Shown: positions 62,481 through 64,000 of the stretch, piece after piece
Layout: every line of letters begins with the position of its first letter
Position numbering within the stretch: position 1 is the stretch's first letter
Source: Cohnella caldifontis
Lineage (GTDB): Bacteria; Bacillota; Bacilli; Paenibacillales; Paenibacillaceae
Length of the DNA: 64,000 bases
NCBI RefSeq assembly: GCF_029360585.1
Contig: NZ_JAQZSJ010000020.1
Span: 1-64,000, forward strand
Direction: 5' to 3'
Notes under the pieces: model-generated
What the model was told of the DNA's origin: nothing
What the model saw: the letters and a program-made list of their open reading frames with translations, nothing else
The model's database searches: none
Made by a program: the position numbers and the translations under genes

Positions 62481-63395
62481 TCACTCGACTACGTCATAAA
62501 GTACCCTGGCGATCAAATCCTGCTTATAATTTCCAAAGTGCGAGCCATATACCGTAAGCCCGCCTACCTGTCCGGTTTCGGAGACGCCGATCCGGAACCG
62601 TATATCGGAGTTCTGCTGCAGCTCGATGTCATGGATCGTCGTATTGGATATCCGGACGCCGTCGAGGAACGTGCCGTTTTCGTTGATGCGAACCATTTTT
62701 AACAGGCCGTATTGGTTCAGGTGGGGAGGCCACCAATCGGGCGTAACTTTGCCTTTCTCGCCGCCGAAATCGCCGGGCGACGTCCATGTGCCGACTTCTT
62801 TATTGTTTACGGAGAAGACGATGTCGGAGGGATAGTCATTATTGTAACACGGCGCTTCGGAACCGAGCTCCATGATGAACTGCAGTTCGATGAAACGTTG
62901 CCGCGGCTTCAGGTAGTTCGGGATCCGGTACTCCAGATAACCTCTGGTTAACCAGACGATTCCGGCGTTGATACGTTGAGGATCCGCAAAATAGCTGGGA
63001 TTGTCGAATTCTCCAATGATACTGTCTTCGGTCGCCAGACCGCATGTCGGTTCCACCCGGTAATCCGTGTAATGGCCGACCTTGATTTCGACTTCATAGA
63101 GATTATTGCCTGCGCCATTTGGGTGCAATTCGACAGAGAGCATGTCCTCGTTCAAATAGCAGATCTTCTGGATTCCGTGTTTGCCGACTGCCGTCGTGAT
63201 ATCGATCAGGCCGCTTTCCTCGAGCTTTTTGATATGCATGGTGATGGCGCCGTTGGTCAGCCCGAGCTTCTCGGCAATTTCGTTTAGATTAAGGCTGGTG
63301 TGCTTGGCCAGCAGTTCCAGAATCCCAATTCTGATTTCGGAGCTCAAGGCTTTAAAAATATTCAGACCGGATCGAAGGTCTTTGATATGGATCAA
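62481..63395 (-). CDS. ArsR-like HTH regulator with long C-terminal sensor domain
   Basis: A 304-aa regulator starting at TTG 63395, nine bases after AGGAGG. Winged HTH in the first ~85 residues (ALSSEIRIGILELLAKHTSL, EIAEKLGLTNGAITMHIKKL). The remaining ~210 residues look beta-rich (PRQRFIELQFIMELGSEAP, VRINENGTFLDGVRIS) and may bind a sugar. I recall this type beside glycoside hydrolase genes in Paenibacillus, no symbol known. It is divergent from the ABC binding-protein gene, so it probably controls that gene and, through the duplicated promoter region, the esterase. Confidence 0.82.
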   Translation of the reverse strand: MIHIKDLRSGLNIFKALSSEIRIGILELLAKHTSLNLNEIAEKLGLTNGAITMHIKKLEESGLIDITTAVGKHGIQKICYLNEDMLSVELHPNGAGNNLYEVEIKVGHYTDYRVEPTCGLATEDSIIGEFDNPSYFADPQRINAGIVWLTRGYLEYRIPNYLKPRQRFIELQFIMELGSEAPCYNNDYPSDIVFSVNNKEVGTWTSPGDFGGEKGKVTPDWWPPHLNQYGLLKMVRINENGTFLDGVRISNTTIHDIELQQNSDIRFRIGVSETGQVGGLTVYGSHFGNYKQDLIARVLYDVVE

Positions 63396-63436
63396 TCGAA
63401 AAGCCTCCTGTCCTGATCATCAGAATTGTCTTCATA

Positions 63437-63706
63437 CATTATAAACATAAAGCGAAATGTTGAGAATAGCTAGGGCTTGTTATCGCCAAATACCGTCAAA
63501 AAAGCGGGTTGGAGATCCATATCGATGCCGATCGGCCATCGAAGCGAGACGAAAAAGAGCAAATCTCCAGGCTTCGGATCGCTTTTTGTTTATAAATTAT
63601 TAAATTATATGCCCATCGTAAGCGCTTTTATTTAAGTATTGACAAAGTTAAAGACCGGTAATTAAGATAAAATCGTAAACAGTTTTAGCATTTATTAAAT
63701 CAAACA
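63437..63706 (+). promoter_or_regulatory. Promoter region B, duplicate of region A
   Basis: Cre-like CGTAAGCGCTTTTA (63617-63630), TTGACA (63639-63644), 18-bp spacer and TAAGAT (63663-63668), then CGTAAACAG and TTTATTAAATCAAAC, in the same order as region A. Further up both regions share ATAAA-ATAAAGCGA and GTCAAAA-AGCGGGTTG. It lies between the regulator and the binding-protein gene and contains no other gene. Confidence 0.72.
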
Positions 63707-63789
63707 TCCGGTCAGTCTGACGCAGCAGCACCGGCTTGGATCCCGAACGGGATGCAAGCGTACCAACCTTATTTCGAGGGGGATACGAT

Positions 63790-64000
63790 GTGAAAAAGCA
63801 AGTGCTCTCACTGTTGTCTTTGATGGTTGCGCTCGTCATGGCATTGGCCGCTTGTTCCAGCGGCGGCAAGTCGGAAAGCTCAGCATCCGCAACCGATTCC
63901 GGTAATTCGTCAGCCGGAGGGGTCAAGCTGGAAATGTGGACGTTTAATGAGCTTCACAAAACGTTTTATGACGACATGGCCAAACGCTGGAACGCAGCCA
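63790..64000 (+). CDS. Sugar-type ABC transporter substrate-binding lipoprotein, 5' part
   Basis: Starts at GTG 63790, seven bases after GAGGGGG, and is cut by the window end after 70 codons. Lipobox LAACSS follows a signal helix (LLSLMVALVMALA). Then comes a Ser/Gly-rich linker and EMWTFNELHKTFYDDMAKRW, the start of a family 1 extracellular binding protein for oligosaccharides. Permease genes should follow outside the window. It is divergent from the ArsR-like regulator. Confidence 0.85.
   Translation, partial: MKKQVLSLLSLMVALVMALAACSSGGKSESSASATDSGNSSAGGVKLEMWTFNELHKTFYDDMAKRWNAA

Overview
The window looks like chromosomal DNA of a spore-forming, S-layer-bearing Firmicute of the Paenibacillaceae (Paenibacillus/Cohnella type). 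The signs are three SLH domains, a copper-amine-oxidase-like stalk domain on a secreted GH18 enzyme, CwlJ and YjcZ-type sporulation genes, a leucine T-box, good PerR, Fur and Zur boxes, cold-shock Csp/YdjO genes and strong GGAGG ribosome binding sites. By eye most of the DNA is moderately GC-rich. The first ~1 kb and several intergenic stretches are clearly richer in AT. No rRNA, tRNA, CRISPR array, transposase or prophage was seen.

Layout. 1-2.9 kb: a cut VOC gene, a 52-aa gene, a histidine-phosphatase/NAD(P)-binding fusion and a CDF metal transporter. 2.9-20.3 kb: a large co-oriented locus with a two-component system whose NtrC-like regulator lacks the GAFTGA loop, a coupled OpuCC-like lipoprotein, then an enolase-superfamily enzyme, an OpuC-type ABC importer with an aldehyde dehydrogenase inserted between its genes, an aspartase/fumarase-family lyase, a second aldehyde dehydrogenase, a Zn- and an Fe-alcohol dehydrogenase, a UPF0316 membrane protein and an ACT-malic enzyme. 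I read this as a sensing, import and catabolism pathway for an unidentified betaine-like or organic-acid substrate; it is the best candidate here for an undescribed system.

20.3-33.7 kb: small membrane/XRE genes, DUF817, katG under a PerR box, an ArsR-SRPBCC-DoxX operon with repeated operators, a short UvrA-like ATPase with a YdeI-like gene, and a Fur-controlled siderophore importer with a FhuF-like reductase. 33.7-37.8 kb: an intergenic repeat, a divergent pair of a MerR/SoxR-like regulator and a small Cys-Cys-Pro-Phe protein with a 19-bp-spacer promoter, a DHFR-like protein, and leuA behind a Leu T-box. 37.8-43.9 kb: a divergent zinc region with three Zur boxes (YcgR/YcgQ-type genes against ZnuCBA and a frameshifted COG0523 GTPase).

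44-56.2 kb: secreted GH18 protein, a large mosaic SLH protein, an Rrf2 regulator plus MFS exporter with three copies of a 24-bp motif, a membrane/gluconate-2-dehydrogenase-subunit-3/GMC operon and an S9 peptidase. 56.2-60.4 kb: small sporulation and stress genes (unknown 214-aa protein, YjcZ, DUF2935, YdjO, Csp, a cupin remnant, CwlJ). 60.4-64 kb: a secreted CE1-type esterase, an ArsR-like regulator and the start of a sugar-type ABC binding lipoprotein; the esterase and the lipoprotein gene share a duplicated promoter region, so they probably form one regulon.
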